NCBI RefSeq assembly: GCF_032884065.1
Contig: NW_027062689.1
Location: 62,001 to 126,000, forward strand
Direction: 5' to 3'
Length of the DNA stretch: 64,000 nucleotides
Origin: Artemia franciscana
Lineage: Eukaryota > Arthropoda > Branchiopoda > Anostraca > Artemiidae
Shown here: positions 21,835-35,639 of the stretch, piece after piece
Layout: each line of letters opens with the position of its first letter
Numbering within the stretch: position 1 is the first letter of the stretch
Translations under genes and position numbers: made by a program
The notes under the pieces: generated by a model
Databases searched by the model: none
Told to the model about the DNA's origin: nothing
What the model saw: only the letters and a program-made list of their open reading frames with translations

Positions 21835-23945
21835 AAAACAAGAGCTAAGAGCTCATATGGCACTTGTGGCGACACCAGAAGAGCTACGAGTCAAGGGCTA
21901 ATATGGTATGAGCTCTAATGAAATTCTAAGAATCAATAGATTGTTTTAAAAGGAAAATCAGAGGATAAATGCCGGTCGGGATTTAAAATAAGAGCTGTGA
22001 GTCATAATTCATAAATATCAAAATTCATTAAGATCCGATCATCCGCTCGTAAGCTATGAATACCTCATTTTTTCTAATTTTTTCTAATTTTTCCTCTTCC
22101 TTTAGCCCCCCAGATGGTCGAATCTGGGAAAACGACTTTATCAAGTCAATTTGTGCAGCTCTCTGACACCCCTACCAATTTTCATCGTACCAGCACGTCC
22201 AGAAGCACCAAACTTGCCAAAGCGCTGAACCCCTCCCCGCAAATCCCCCAAAGAGAGTGAATCCATTACGGTTACGTCAATCGTACATCTACGACATTTG
22301 CTTATTCTATCCACTAAGCTTCACCCCGATTTCTCCACTCTAAGCTTTTTCAGAGATTTCCAATTTTTCCCTCCAACTCCCCCCAATGTCAACAGACCTG
22401 GTCGGGTTTTTAATTAAGAGCTCTGAGACATAAATTTCTTCTAAATATCAAATTTCATTAAGATGCAGTGACCCGTTCTTAAGTTAAAAATCCCTCAATT
22501 TTTCAAATTTTTCCAAATATACACCCCCCAGCTCCTCCAAAGAGAACGGGTCCGTTCTAATTATATCAATCACGTATCTAGAACTTGGGCTTATTCTTTG
22601 CATCAAGTTTCATCCCAATCTCTCCAATCTAAGCGTTTTCAAAGATTTCTGTTTCCCTAATCCAACCCCCTATGTCCTCAGATCCAATTTGAGTCGACAA
22701 TAGAGCATCTGAGACATAAGATCCTTCTATATATCAAGTTTCATTCAGATCTGATCACCTATTCGTAAGATAAAAATACCCCAATTCTCACGTTTTCCAA
22801 GAGTTCTGGCTTCCCCCTCCAACTCCCCCAATATCCAAGGATCTGGTCGGAATTTAAAATAAGAGCTTTAGAGCACAAAATCCTTCTAAATATCAAATTT
22901 TCACTAATTTTTCCAGATCCGATCTCTACCCCACAGAGATCGGATCTGTTTCGGTTATGTCATTTATGTATCTTGGACTTGTGCTGATTTTTCCCACCAA
23001 ATTTCATCCTCGATCCCGTTCGTAAGTTAAAAATACCTAATTTTTCCAAATTAGCTCCCCCCCCCCCCGTCAACTCCACCAACGAGAGCAGATCCGGTCC
23101 GGCTATGTCAGTCACGTATCTTAGACTTGTTTTTATTCTATCCATCCAGTTTCATCCTGATTTATCCGCTTTAAGTATTTTCTAGGATTCCCCCCCCCCC
23201 CAATGACGCTGGATCCGGTTAGACTTAAAATAAGAGATCTGAGTTACGAGGTACTTCTAAATATGAAGTTTCATGAAGTTCCGATCACTCCTTCGTAAGT
23301 TAAAAATACGTCATTTTTTCTAATTTTTCAGAATTAACCCTCTTCCTCCCAATTCCTTCAAATAGAGCGGATCCGTTCCAATTATGTCAATCACGTATTT
23401 AAGACTTCTGCTTATATTTCCCACCAAGTTCCATCTCGATCCCTCCACTTTAAGCGTTTTCCATGATCTTAGGCTCCCTCCCCCCCCCCAAAAAAATCCC
23501 CCCAACGTCACTAGATCCGGTCGTGATTTAAAAAAGAGCTTTGACACACGATATCCTTCTAAATATCAAATTTTATTGAGATCTGATCACCCGTTCGTAA
23601 CTTAAAAACACCTAATTTTTTCCAATTTTTCAGAATTAACCCCGCCCCCCTTTCGGATCTGTTTCGGTTATGTCATTTATGTATCTTGGACTTGTGCTGA
23701 TTGTTCCCACCAAATTTCATTCCGATCCCTCCACTCTCAAGTGTTTTCCAAGATTTTAGGTTTCCCCCCCCCCAACTCCCCCCCAATTTCACCAGATCCG
23801 GTTGGATTTTAAATAAAAGCTCTGAGACACGATATCCTTCCAAACAATAAATTTCATTAAGATCTGATCAACCGTTAGTAAGTTAAAAATACTTCATTTT
23901 TTCTATTTTTTCAAATTAACCGGGCTGGTTAACCCCATTAACTTG
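21835..23945 (+). mobile_element. Satellite-bearing element, copy 1
   Basis: The left terminus has ACAAGAGCTAAGAGCTCATA followed by GGCACTTGTG. A single-copy module of about 170 bp (22093-22260) follows, then degenerate tandem units of about 280-300 bp to about 23930. The unit landmarks recur: GATCCGGTCGG, TAAAATAAGAGCTCTGAG, CCTTCTAAATATCAAATTTC, CGTTCGTAAGTTAAAAATAC, poly(C) of 8-12, and ACCAAGTTTCATCC. Starts of the landmark fall near 22401, 22690, 22845, 23209, 23512 and 23793. The same terminus, module and unit recur in reverse at 39610-41990. No protein is encoded; short Pro-rich frames are composition artefacts. Confidence 0.7.
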
Positions 23946-24259
23946 GTTAATACCAAGTGCCATAAAAAAGTATCTGCTCGATTGAAAGAAAAAAGCTGAC
24001 ACTTAAAACGAGCGACAGTTTTAAAGCTACTTCATAAACTATAGTTTATTTCTAATTATTAGGGGGAAACCACCCCCTCCCAATTTCCCTCCCCCCTCCT
24101 CAACCTTAATGACACCACTGGGCTTAGACGCACTTTTAATGTCGAGCTTTGAACAAATTATTTCAGGAACAGATATGGCAATGCCAAAATGGCCAAATAC
24201 ACTATTAATAACTGCTCTAAGGCTCAGATAGCTAGTTTTTACAAAGCTATCATCAATTA

Positions 24260-25100
24260 TAAACTCTAGATTTATGTTACCCGGGTAGATAAATTAATAA
24301 AAGGCGGTGCAAAAGATTTGACTAAGCAAAGAAATATGTGAGTACAATGTACTATTCTTCTTGCAGTTTGTATACAAAAAGTTGTTGTAGAAACATCGAA
24401 AGGGGCTCATTTAATTGAACATTAAAGGTTTCAATGGTCTCTTTAACAGTCAAAGTCGATTGGACGGTCACCCATTTCCTTACCCAGTATATCCATTCTT
24501 CCCAATACACATACAATCAAAATTTAAAATAATCAATTTTTTCAGCATAATTGAAAGATTTAATTATTATGTTTTGTAGGATTTCAATTTCACTATAGCT
24601 CATTGGTGAGTTTTATAAATTATGCTAGTTTCAGCTGTTAAAATGCAATGTATTTATGTAAGGAACTGGGAAAAAATTTAGGGCAATGCTTGTACGATTG
24701 AAAATCAGAGACTATAGTTTACTTTTTAAGAGCCAAAACAATTTGAAAGATGACTATCCCCCCCCCCCCTTATCCATTGCCTTCTTTTCCCCTAAGTCAT
24801 CTGATGAAATATTTCAGATAAAAATTTTGTTCAAGTTAGTCCCAAGATCATATAATAATAGCTTCAAGGGTTACATAAGCGCTACCCCCCCTCCAAACCT
24901 ATAAGCAGTGTGCCCCGAAGAAATATAAGGTCCTATGGACCTTATAGTGGTTCTATAGGCTTTGTGATACGCTGATTTGATAGAAAATTGAAAGCTCTAG
25001 TTTTAGTTTTGACACTCAAAAGCAATTGGATCTAGCCCCCCCCCCACGACCTTTGAGTCCTCAAAAGCATCTAATTGAAATTTTGAGGCAGGCATTTTGT
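24260..25100 (+). repeat. Interspersed repeat family R2, diverged copy
   Basis: Contains the family landmarks in order: a degenerate GCACTG..TAAGCAAAG start, GTAGAAACATCGAAAGGGGC then TCATT, GAGTCAAAAGT-like spacers, C runs and ATTTTGAG. Other copies lie at 30985-31690, 36783-37760, 41995-42710, 51300-51640, 52725-52960 and 60270-60500. Non-coding. Confidence 0.5.
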
Positions 25101-25229
25101 TAAATTAAAGTAAAAAAAAAAAAACTTTCAGAGATAGAACTTACTCATAAAAACTAAAGGTCTTATTAAACTTAAGATCAGAAGCAATCAAACCTGCAAT
25201 AATTCATCCTCAAAATGATCACAAATTAC

Positions 25230-25610
25230 CATTAGAGAATAAATGAAATCCCAGACGAACAGAAATTAAACAGTCATGGCAAAAAACATTCACCAGATAC
25301 TAATATAAATGAATAAATAAATATAGAAACGCGCAAAGCTTAAAGTGAATATGCAAAAAAGCTTAAAATGAACAAATATGTTTTGCTATTAAAATATAAA
25401 TGAAACCCAAAACAAACATAAATTAAATTAAGAATCATAGCAAACAAAAGACAAGAGGTACTAATTTAAATGAATGAATAAATCTTAAAACGAATAAAAT
25501 TCGAAATTGAATACTATAAATGAAAAAAATCACCAGACAGATCAAGACAGATCAGATCAAGCTCAGATCAGATTGGATCAATAGACAGATCAAATTAAAA
25601 CGAATAAAAG
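25230..25610. repeat. Degenerate tandem repeat of about 160 bp
   Basis: Two diverged units (25230-25320 and 25390-25490) share AAATGAAA(T/C)CC, (A/C)GAACA(G/T)AAATTAAA, a CAGATACTAA-like block and AATGAATAAATAAAT. A partial third follows near 25515, then GATCA-rich simple repeat (25535-25600). Confidence 0.55.
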
Positions 25611-26199
25611 TCACCTCTGACAAGAGCTTGGGTACTGAACCCTCTCTAACTGTAAAGTCTAAAACCAACTGTGTCACTTTTGCTTTACTGAAAACTAAAT
25701 TTTGAACAGTAAAAGTAACTTTTCTCAAAGTTCTTATGTAAAAGTTCCCTAAGTGTAAAAGTTTAAAGTTTAAGGCGTCTTCTCCATTTCAGTGGAAATA
25801 CACCATATTAGAAAATATTTTTTCCAGTTATTACAGCATTAAAAATGAAAATAAAAGTTATAGTAAAATAAAATCTTGAACTGACGAACACTCTAAGTTT
25901 AATTTGATTATATATCAAATATTCAGTGGAATTTTATTAGTTCTTTCCAAAACTGTTCAAGACACATATAATTTTCAGTAAAGTGCCAGTGATACCGTAA
26001 GTTATAGATTTTTACAGTTAAGGAAGGTGGTAATTTCTCGTATATTTTGTATTTATTGATAGTTAAAGGATTACTTTAAACAAGTGTTTCTAGCTTTTGT
26101 TTAGTTTTGGAACCATTTTTTATTAAAAAAAAAAAAAGAATCTAAGCACCTGAAAGTTTAAATTTGACCAAAAAGAAACCACAAGGAGTGTATGTTGGA

Positions 26200-27130
26200 A
26201 GTTTCAATTGTACGCTGGTTGAAAAGTCCGTTGAAAATTCCTCTTCTTAGAAAAGGTGATAAAGATAATAGGAATAACGACAATCCGACATCTCTGCTTT
26301 TTATGACTTTTCGTTTTTTTCAACAACCGATTTATAAGCAATTAAAGGCTTAGTTTAAAGAAAAAAATTACCTTTTAAATGCTAGTCAATATAGTTTTGA
26401 AAAAAATATGTGAGCGGAGTATGCTTTATTGTTTTTTACAACTGTAAAAGAGCTCCTTATTAATCGCAAAATAAGAATTTCCATGTTGTATAGGGGCAAA
26501 AAAGAAAGTACCGTTGGGTTGAAGAAATTGAGCTAGAAAATGGAAGTATAAACGAACAAGTATTGTAAAGTATCTTGGTATCACGGTAGATGGAGACTTT
26601 TGTATTAACTATCAGATTACATTTATAAGTACAAAAATGGCAAGAAAATTTACTCCTGTGGATACTATTGGCTATAAGGGTTATAACAATGTTATTTTCT
26701 CTTTTTCATCTATATTTAATGTATCGGGTCGTCAAAATTAATTTTCACAAGCCATTTATACCCACAGTATGTGTTTCAAAAGAAGTATGTAGGAGTTCTG
26801 GCCAAAGAATTATCATAGATATGTGGAAGATAATGGTAATTTCAATCAAAATTCTGTTATGTTTAGCTTTTATTAATTTGAGTGTAAACTATTTCATGTA
26901 CAAATTATTTTCCAATGTGTCACCTTTCTGTATTTGGGAATTTTAGAAGAAAAGATATCGCATCTAATAACCTAGAATTATGGATTTTTTTTCAACGCTG
27001 TTTCCTATTACAACCAGATTTAAGCTTCTGCTCGGGATTGGTCCTGAAATCTAGAATTAATTTTCAGCAAAATTAAAGGATAAAAAGACCCTTGATGAAT
27101 TCTGGGCTGTTTTTAATGTGTTCGATTTAA
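26200..27130 (+). pseudogene. Decayed non-LTR reverse transcriptase fragment
   Basis: Fragments in shifting frames: KIPLLRKGDKDNRNNDNPTS and LLF (about 26237-26300, family form PLLKKGD..N..NYRPIS); NYLLNASQYSFEKNM (about 26366-26411); VKYLGITVDGDFCINYQITF (near 26567-26626); then a Tyr/Phe-rich thumb region with HLYLMYRVVK. Motifs A, B and C between them are missing. It resembles Jockey/CR1-type RTs. Dead copy. Confidence 0.6.
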
Positions 27131-28120
27131 CCGAAATTCTAGAGACAGATTGATTGATTTTATAGTTATTTATAGATGTGTTTTGTTAAATGAGATTTTA
27201 TTTCATATCTTAAGTGATTGGTTGGGTGGTATTTATTGGTCAGCAATTTTGATGAGTTACAAATTGTGAATATAAGATTAGTTTGAGTGACCCATAAAAA
27301 TAATAATTAAAAATTTATTGATTATTTTGGTTAGTTTGGTTCGTGGTGGGGGGGATGTGCAGGAGTAGGATATTTTTTTCTGAGGAAGTAGAACAATATT
27401 TTTTGTGTGTCATATTTAAGTCTTCCTATTTTTGGGAGCATTAAAAAATACACACAGAAGGCTTCTAGGCTATTCAGCAAATACAAGAAATTCCAACGAA
27501 GCATCTTCTTTGGAATGTAGTCTAGAAATAATGAAATATATAAAGCTCGTGAGAAAAATGCATCGCATGCTATTATAAGCTTTATAGTTGAAAAATGACT
27601 ATCTACCAAAATATAACCAAACTAGCTCGCATGAGCTTACAATAGGGAGGTTAGATCCTCAATATAATTGAGATTTGAAATTCTTGCTTTACTCAAGAAC
27701 GATATTAAGCAGCTCAGGCCTTCAAAAGTAATTGCGATTGGATTTATTAATGTTTTTAGACAACCCCAAAAAACTGAAACATTTAAATTTGAATATTTTT
27801 TGCAATAGTAAATTCCAAGCACTATCTTGTCTTGATTCAGGTTCACATGAACCTGAGATCACAGATGTGTTTGGTTCAAGATTTTGCTCAGATACTATAT
27901 ATGATGATAGAATATCGCTTTTTATGGATTATCCAAAAAGAGGAAAAAAACAGGAAAAAAGGAAATTAGTGTTCCTAATTAAGAAAAAGAATGAATTTTT
28001 TTAAGAATGAAAAAAGAATGAAATTTTTTGAAATTAAGAAACGCATGCCAATGGCAAATTTGAAGCAACTATTTTATACCCAAGATTAACTCTTCTAGCT
28101 TTATTAGTGATAGTTGATTT
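27131..28120. other. Non-coding, no supported gene
   Basis: AT-rich sequence up to the duplication. Overlapping short frames on both strands at 27331-28004 have no recognisable domain. Confidence 0.4.
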
Positions 28121-29984
28121 AATTAATTAACGATTTTTTTTACACAGACAAACAAAGAAAGGGAAATCTATAAGAAGGATTATATCCTGAAAACTTTTTG
28201 GAAAGGTTATTCTGTATCCTAAAATAGATACTGTGTGATTCTCAACATCTTTTGTTTAGGCTTTTAGAACATTAAGAAGCAATATTAACCTTAAAAGTTT
28301 CATTTTCAGGCAGTAGTACCCTATTTGAAGTAAAATTATTATTTCATGGCATACATTGGAAGATGACGATGCATCACAGCCGCAGAATCTTTGCTTTTAC
28401 TTTAAAAGTACCCTAGATAGCGTGACTTCCTTCAAGTAAGATCTTTCTCATCCTTCTATGACTACTTGTTCTGAAAAATAACCCCCAAAGCGAAAAGTAA
28501 GATAAAAAAAAACAGACATGAATCGTTGGTTTCGTTTCGGCCCAACGCCATTTTTGAGGGGTTCAAGAATTCTTCCGATTCTAGAAAATTCTTAGACTTC
28601 GTTTTTTTTATACTAAGCTTTTACTGTTAAGAATAATTGAAATAATATGTACCATTGATTTCTTACTAGACAGTTTTGTAATTTACATAAATATAATATT
28701 TGCACACAAAAAATACATCTGATAGGTCTTTATTGTATTTTGTAGGAAAGGGTACGAACAAAAGAAACAAATTTGCAAAGTGTTGTAGATTTTTCATGTA
28801 TCTGTCTGATATTGCAGAGTGACCAATTCCAATCATTCTTAATTTTTTCCGATTACAATCCTATCAATATCTTTGTTTATGTGCAATCATCATTCTAACC
28901 TTTTGTCTCTAACTGAAATCTTGTTTTAATCAAGATCAGATTTAATATCAAAAGTTTCTGCACGGCCCAAATTGTCCAAGACAATTTCATATCTTAATAA
29001 AAAAAATTTTAATATTCTTATTTAGATGTTTAAATATTTGTGGGGTTTTCCTCTTGTTCAATTTGACAGTAACGACTGAAAAAGGAATGTTAAACTGTAC
29101 AAAAATATAATAAAATAGAATGATGATAAGATGAAGCCTAACACAGTGTGAAAGCATTGGCATGGTTGAAAGTTAAAATAGAATTCAGCAAGTGCAATAA
29201 TTCTTATGCAAGGATCAAGGTCTTTTGTGGGTCAAATCTACAAAAAATTTTATTTTTTTTTTAGTCATATACCATTTCCTATAGTCTTCTATCATTTTTA
29301 ATTCTTATTTAAATACCAGTTATTATTGATATTATTTGAGTTCAGTTTCATTTATTTTTTCAATTAGATATACACAATTTACTATGTATATCTGGCAGAG
29401 AGACGAATTTGTTTTGCACAGACAAAACAAATAAAGTAAAAAATAGTGATTCGTAAGGATAATCAGTCAAAGAAAAAAGAACGAGAAAAAAAATACGCAC
29501 AATATGAATCACTCATCATGCCATAGCAGACATCTCAACCGAAGATAAATCAAACTCTAACCTTTTGTCTCTAACTTAAATCTTGTTTTAATCATAATCA
29601 AGATCAGATTCAATATAAGAAAATTCTGCACTTCCCAAATTGTCCAAGACAATTTCATATCTTAATATTCTTTTAAATATCATTATTTAGATGTTTAAAT
29701 ATTTTTTGGGTTTTCCTCCTGTTCAATTTGACAGTAACGACTGAAAACGGAAGGTTAAACTGTACATAAAATGCCATACTCATCATGCTTATCATGCCAT
29801 AGCAGACATCTCATCCGAAGATAAACCAATTTTTTTTCAACCAGCAATGGGACAGCATAAGTAAAATGAAGACCGAAAAAAAACTTAACAACAAAAAACA
29901 ACAAATTAATGTTTTAAAGCATTATGTCTTAAAGAAACGGTACGTCTCTGAAATTATCAATAGCTGGCGTAGTTTGCGTATATT

Positions 29985-30432
29985 ACAAGTTAAGAGTGAA
30001 GATGTACAGTATCTACACATTGAACCTGAACCAAACTTTTCGTACAGCCTACTGTTCGAAATACGGTCAGTCATCTAGGTACCCAGAACAATACGTAGAC
30101 AATTTATCTAGATTATATCTAGCAAATCTTCCTCCGTTATTCGGAAAGCCCATGCTTCAGAACATATTTGGCCTCTGTCATCACTATAACTTCCATTATT
30201 CTAATCTTGGTTGGTCTTATCGTCATGTTCTTCCAAATTTTATCAACTGTGAGGTAACACCTTGGACTTTGGCCATTCTACCTTCAACCTCTTCACTGCA
30301 CTCACCGTCTTCACTAAAAATACTGCCTAGGTAAGTGAAGCTGTCCACTTGATCAATTTTTTGGCTACCCAACTTCACCTTTTCATTTTCAATGATGAAA
30401 ATCATCTTCACATTAATTTTAGGTTGCATCAA
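29985..30432 (-). pseudogene. RTE-like RT C-terminal remnant (left duplicate)
   Basis: Minus-strand peptide KIDQVDSFTYLGSIFSEDG, then CSEEVEGRMAKVQGVTSQL, then in shifted frames SEAWAF, NCLRIVLGT and DRISNSRLYEK. This is the post-palm YLGS region and C-terminal part of an RTE-type ORF. No palm motifs remain. An almost identical copy is in the right duplicate. Confidence 0.7.
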
Positions 30433-30984
30433 ATCATTAAGAAATTTATAGAGTTGGCCTTCATTTTTCTTTCTTCTTACGAGATTTTAGTTTAATATTA
30501 AAATTCTGCCAGTTCAATTTCCCAATTGTTGTTTTCAGTTTATCACCTTAATTAGACCTTTGGAATGCGCTATCATTTTCTTTCACGAAAGAACCAGATT
30601 GTTTTTTTTTTACTGAATAACAAAGAAAAGACACATTTTACGGGTTTAAATAAAGTATTCAGACTAAGCTTTAGAATTATTTCTATTGAATTAAATGACT
30701 TGTAAATATATGTCACACTATCAACCTCATTTCTTTATTTGTACTTGTAGTTCGTAGAGAGGGGTAGGAGTACATACTCAGAATTTTTGGGGCGGTGGAA
30801 GAGGAGGGACAACAACAATGCCAGTTTTATTTATACAATTTACCCATAGATTCTGAAAAAATATAATTTCTGGGGACGGATCCCAAGCCAACCTTACCTT
30901 CCTTTTTGGAGAAAAAAGTTTAATATAACTAGATATACATTGCATGGGCAATGTGAGGTGTTGCGGCATCCTTTGTTCGGCTTC

Positions 30985-31690
30985 ACTATGCCTATAAGGA
31001 TTAAGCCCCCCCTAACCCAGTCATCAGGGCAAGAATTGTAAGTTATGCCCTTGAGGTATATAAGGTTCTTATATAAAAAAGGGATAGTGGTATAAACTTC
31101 GGAGGGAGCTCAATGCATCCTTTTCTTAGGGAGCCTTTTTTAAGAGTCAAAGTAATCAAAGGGTATCTACTCCTTCCCCCCTCCCACACACACGCGCACA
31201 TCGCATTTTCCAGAAATGTATCTGATAAAATTTGTTCTGAGATAGCCATCGTTCAAAAAACATTCCAAAAGGCACCACAGCAAGGCCTTTGGGGTTGGCA
31301 CAACCCCCTGAGCTAGGGGACAAAAGCTGTTAGTCATGCCCTGGTTGCAAATAAAATTTTGATTAAAGGAGTGGTCGTATGAGCTTAGAGACGAATCATT
31401 TGATTGGAAATGTATAGTTTTAGCTTAATTTTAAGAGTCAAAAGTGATGTAGGGCAACTAGTCCTCACCCACTCCCTGACATCCTCTTTTCCCCAAACGC
31501 ATCTGATTGAAAATGTTAGATGGTCATTTTGTTTACAAGAGTCAAAAGATCATATAAAAATATCGCAAGGGTTGTTAGTTATGCTTGGAACATATGAGGT
31601 TCTTAAGGGACTTGAGGTCGTATAAACTTCTCATCTAATGGAACTTATTTGAGTGGAAGTAAGAAGCTTTAGTTCTCTTTTTAAGAGTCT
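30985..31690 (+). repeat. R2 family 3' part (left duplicate tail)
   Basis: Starts ACTATGCCTATAAGGATTAA, then AGTTATGCCCTTGAGG and GAGTCAAAAGTGATG. Matches 37071-37760 closely; this copy has about 15 extra bases near 31125-31140. The R2 5' part found upstream of the right copy is absent here. Confidence 0.75.
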
Positions 31691-33556
31691 AATTAATTAA
31701 CGATTTTTTTACACAGACAAACAAAGAAAGGGAAATCTATAAGAAGGATTAAATCCTGAAAACTTTTTGGGAAGGTTATTCTGTATCCTAAAATAGATAC
31801 TGTGTGATTCTCAACATCTTTTGTTTAGGCTTTTAGAACATTAAGAAGCAATATTAACCTTAAAAGTTTCATTTTCAGGCAGTAGTACCCTATTTGAAGT
31901 AAAATTATTATTTCATGGCATACATTGGAAGATGACGATGCATCACAGCCGCAGAATCTTTGCTTTTACTTTAAAAGTACCCTAGATAGCGTGACTTCCT
32001 TCAAGTAAGATCTTTCTCATCCTTCTATGACTACTTGTTCTGAAAAATAACCCCCAAGGCGAAAAGTAAGATAAAAAAAACAGACATGAATCGTTGGTTT
32101 CGTTTCGGCCCAACGCCATTTTTGAGGGGTTCAAGAATTCTTCCGATTCTAGAAAATTCTTAGACTTCGTTTTTTTTTTATACTAAGCTTTTACTATTAA
32201 GAATAATTGAAATAATATGTACCATTGATTTCTTACTAGAGAGTTTTGTAATTTACATAAATATAATATTTGCACACAAAAAATACATCTGATAGGTCTT
32301 TATTGTATTTTGTAGGAAAGGGTACAGACAAAAGAAACAAATTTGCAAAGAGTTGTAGATTTTTCATGTATCTGTCTGATATTGCAGAATGATCAATTCC
32401 AATCATTCTTAATCTTTTCCGGTTACAATCCTATCAATATCTTTGTTTATGTGCAATCATCATTCTAACCTTTTGTCTCTAACTGAAATCTTGTTTTAAT
32501 CAAGATCAGATTTAATATCAAAAGTTTCTGCACGGCCCAAATTGTCCAAGACAATTTCATATCTTAATAAAAAAAAATTTTAATATTCTTATTTAGACGT
32601 TTAAATATTTGTGAGATTTTTCTCTTGTTCAATTTGACAGTAACGACTGAAAAAGGAATGTTAAACTGTACAAAAATATAATAAAATAGAATGATGATAA
32701 GATGAAGCCTAACATAGTGTGAAAGCATTGGCATGGTTGAAAGTTAAAATAGAATTCAGCAAGTGCAATAATTCTTATGCAAGGATCAAGGTCTTTTGTG
32801 GGTCAAATCTACAAAAAATTTTATTTTTTTTTAGTCATATACCATTTCCTATAGTCGTCTATCATTTGTAATTCTTATTTAAATACCAGTTATTATTGAT
32901 ATTATTTGAGTTCAGTTTCATTTATTTTTTCAATTAGATATACACAATTTACTATGTATATCTGGCAGAGAGACGAATTTGTTTTGCACAGACAAAACAA
33001 CTAAAGTAAAAAATAGCGATTCATAAGGATAATCAGTCAAAGAAAAAAGAACGAGAAAAAAAATACGCACAATATTAATCACTCATCATGCCATAGCAGA
33101 CATCTCAACCGAAGATAAATCAAACTCTAACCTTTTGTCTCTAACTTAAATCTTGTTTTAATCATAATCAAGATCAGATTCAATATAAAAAAAATTCTGC
33201 ACGGCCCAAATTGTCCAAGACAATTTCATATCTTAATATTCGTTTAAATATCATTATTTAGATGTTTAAATATTTGTTGGGTTTTCCTCCTGTTCAATTT
33301 GACAGTAACGACTGAAAACGGAAGGTTAAACTGTACATAAAATGCCATACTCATCATGCTTATCATGCCATAGCAGACATCTCATCCGAAGATAAACCAA
33401 TTTTTTTTTCAACCAGCAATGGGACAGCAAAAGTAAAATGAAGACCGAAAAAAAACTTAACAACAAAAAACAACAAATTAATGTTTTAAAGCATTATGTC
33501 TTAAAGAAACGGTACGTCTCTGAAATTATCAATAGCTGGCGTAGTTTGCGTATATT

Positions 33557-34004
33557 ACAAGTTAAGAGTGAAGATGTACAGTATCTACACATTGAACCTG
33601 AACCAAACTTTTCGTACAGCCTACTGTTCGAAATACGGTCAGTCATCTAGGTACCCAGAACAATACGTAGACAATTTATCTAGATTATATCTAGCAAATC
33701 TTCCTCCGTTATTCGGAAAGCCCATGCTTCAGAACATATTTGGCCTCTGTCATCACTATAACTTCCATTATTCTAATCTTGGTTGGTCTTATCGTCATGT
33801 TCTTCCAAATTTTATCAACTGTGAGATAACACCTTGGACTTTGGCCATTCTACCTTTAACCTCTTCACTGCACCCACCGTCTTCACTAAAAATACTGCCT
33901 AGGTAAGTGAAGCTGTCCACTTGATCAATTTTTTGGCTACCCAACTTCACCTTTTCATTTTCAATGATGAAAATCATCTTCACATTAATTTAAGGTTGCA
34001 TCAA
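33557..34004 (-). pseudogene. RTE-like RT C-terminal remnant (right duplicate)
   Basis: Copy of the remnant at 29985-30432, offset by 3572 bp. The peptide KIDQVDSFTYLGSIFSEDGG is followed by CSEEVKGRMAKVQGVISQL. A few base changes separate it from the left copy; neither is functional. Confidence 0.7.
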
Positions 34005-34561
34005 ATCATTAAGAAATCAATAGAGTTGGCCTTCATTTTTCTTTCTTCTTACGATATTTTAGTTTAATATTAAAATTCTGCCAGTTCAGTTTCCCAATTG
34101 TTGTTTTCAGTTTATCACCTTAATTAGACCTTTGGAATGCGCTATCATTTTCTTTCACGAAAGAACCAGATTGTTTTTTTTTTTACTGAATAACAAAGAA
34201 AAGAAACATTTTACGGGTTTAAATAAAGTATTCAGACTAAGCTTTAGAATTATTTCTATTGAATTAAATGACTTGTAAATATATGTCACACTATCAACCT
34301 CATTTCTTTATTTGTACTTGTAGTTCGTAAAGAGGGGTAGGAGTACATACTCAGAATTTTTTGGGCGGTGGAAAAGGAGGGACAACAACAATGCCAGTTT
34401 TATTAATACAATTTACCCATAGATTCTGAAAAAATATAATTTCTGGGGACGGATCCCAAGCCAACCTTACCTTCCTTTTTGGAGAAAAAAGTTTAATAGA
34501 ACTAGATATACGTTGCATGGGCAATGTGAGGTGTTGCGGCATCCTTTGTTCGGCTTCGGAG

Positions 34562-34591
34562 AGTAAAGTGTTGCGACCGCAACACTTTACT
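34562..34591. repeat. Perfect 14 bp hairpin with 2 nt loop
   Basis: AGTAAAGTGTTGCG at 34562-34575 and its exact complement at 34578-34591, separated by AC. It lies 4 bp from the left deletion endpoint inferred from comparison with the left duplicate. Confidence 0.85.
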
Positions 34592-34834
34592 TTTGTTTCC
34601 TTGCTTTGATTAAACGTTGAATTTAAATACTTGGTAAACCAACTCGCAAAAGCTGCAAACCCCCTTTTTGCAACTAGCAAAAGTTCCATACACCTCATCG
34701 CTGCAATAATAGCTGGGATGGTTTGGTGCAAAATATGAACGTGGGATTGAAATTGTATGCGTAGGGGCTGATGAGCGAGATTCATGTTCTTACAGTTCGT
34801 GCTACGACTGCATAATCTGTGAAAATCGGGTGTC

Positions 34835-35114
34835 ACTAAGACTCAATCTGTGCTCATCAGCTTACACTTGAATTTTGTCAGCCAAAGAAAATCTACTGAC
34901 GTTTTTTTTTTCTCAAGCTAGTTTTGAAAGATCCTTCAGCAAACTAAAGCTCATCATGACAAGAGTAAGAGCTGCAATATCAGATGATATGTTGCTAGTA
35001 TTCCTGTTGGTGTCAAATGAGCGGGAGCTTCTGGATTCAGTACTGTTTGAAGATGTTTCAGAATACGTGAAAAGAGAATCGAAAATTTTAACATCACTTT
35101 TATCAGCGCAGTAG
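34835..35114 (+). pseudogene. hAT transposase C-terminal remnant
   Basis: The frame at 34875-35114 encodes SQASFERSFSKLKLIMTRVR, then AAISDDMLLVFLLVSNERE and ends LLSAQ. S.ASFERSFSKLKLI.TR.R is the hAT C-terminal dimerisation region, close to the ZMYM-like group. The catalytic RNase H-like core and N-terminal zinc finger are absent. It lies only in the right duplicate, in the 2.5 kb missing from the left one. It is a truncated fossil; a domesticated protein of this length is unlikely. Confidence 0.65.
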
Positions 35115-35639
35115 TTTTTTCTGTTTTAGTCCAGTTACATTGCTTTGTATCTGATCAAAATACATATTTTGTTCTCTGTTGGAAAGTGTAAAGACTCTCA
35201 GTGACGTTTTAAACATTTTTTTTTGAAGGGGACGAAATCCGTAAATGTTCTTTGGCCCAGATTTCTATGATACAGGGTAAACACTAAAAATTTTATGCAG
35301 CGTAAAATATGATTCCCCTCTCTCTTTGTGTTAAGTCCTGAACAACACCAAATCCAACTGACCATCATGGAAAAATGACACAAAACTGATTAGTGGCATT
35401 TCTCCTCTTGTTTATTCTAAGCTAACTACTTAACACGTCGTACGAAATTGCCTGGTGGCGCAAATTTTAACACGAATTACGGATAGCGCAATTTCCACTC
35501 TCTTTTCAAGACTCTTTCGTATTAAAAACGTTAAATACAAAACAAATTCCTTCTATAAGGATGTACATAGAAAGAGCCGCCTAGCCCGAAATCCCCCCTT
35601 AGCTTTTCACTTCCACTCCACCTCTGCCTTCATTAAACA

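Larger units (their letters stand above)
28121..31690. repeat. Tandem segmental duplication, left copy (3.57 kb)
   Basis: Nearly identical to 31691-34557 followed by 37071-37760. Both copies start AATTAATTAACG and end CTTTTTAAGAGTCT. Differences are scattered single bases and small indels, so the duplication is recent. The left copy joins 30984 directly to sequence that in the right copy lies 2.5 kb further on. It contains an internal direct repeat of about 200 bp (28892-29090 and 29556-29770) and an RTE-like remnant (29985-30432). Confidence 0.9.

Noticed and set aside
22000-23950. Regularly spaced repeats that could suggest a CRISPR-like array
   Set aside because: Units are about 290 bp, degenerate, without short constant repeats and variable spacers, and the DNA is eukaryotic.
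29866-30334. Plus-strand frames repeated at a 3572 bp offset, suggesting a conserved gene
   Set aside because: They lie antisense to the RTE remnant in the duplicated segment; identity is due to recent duplication.
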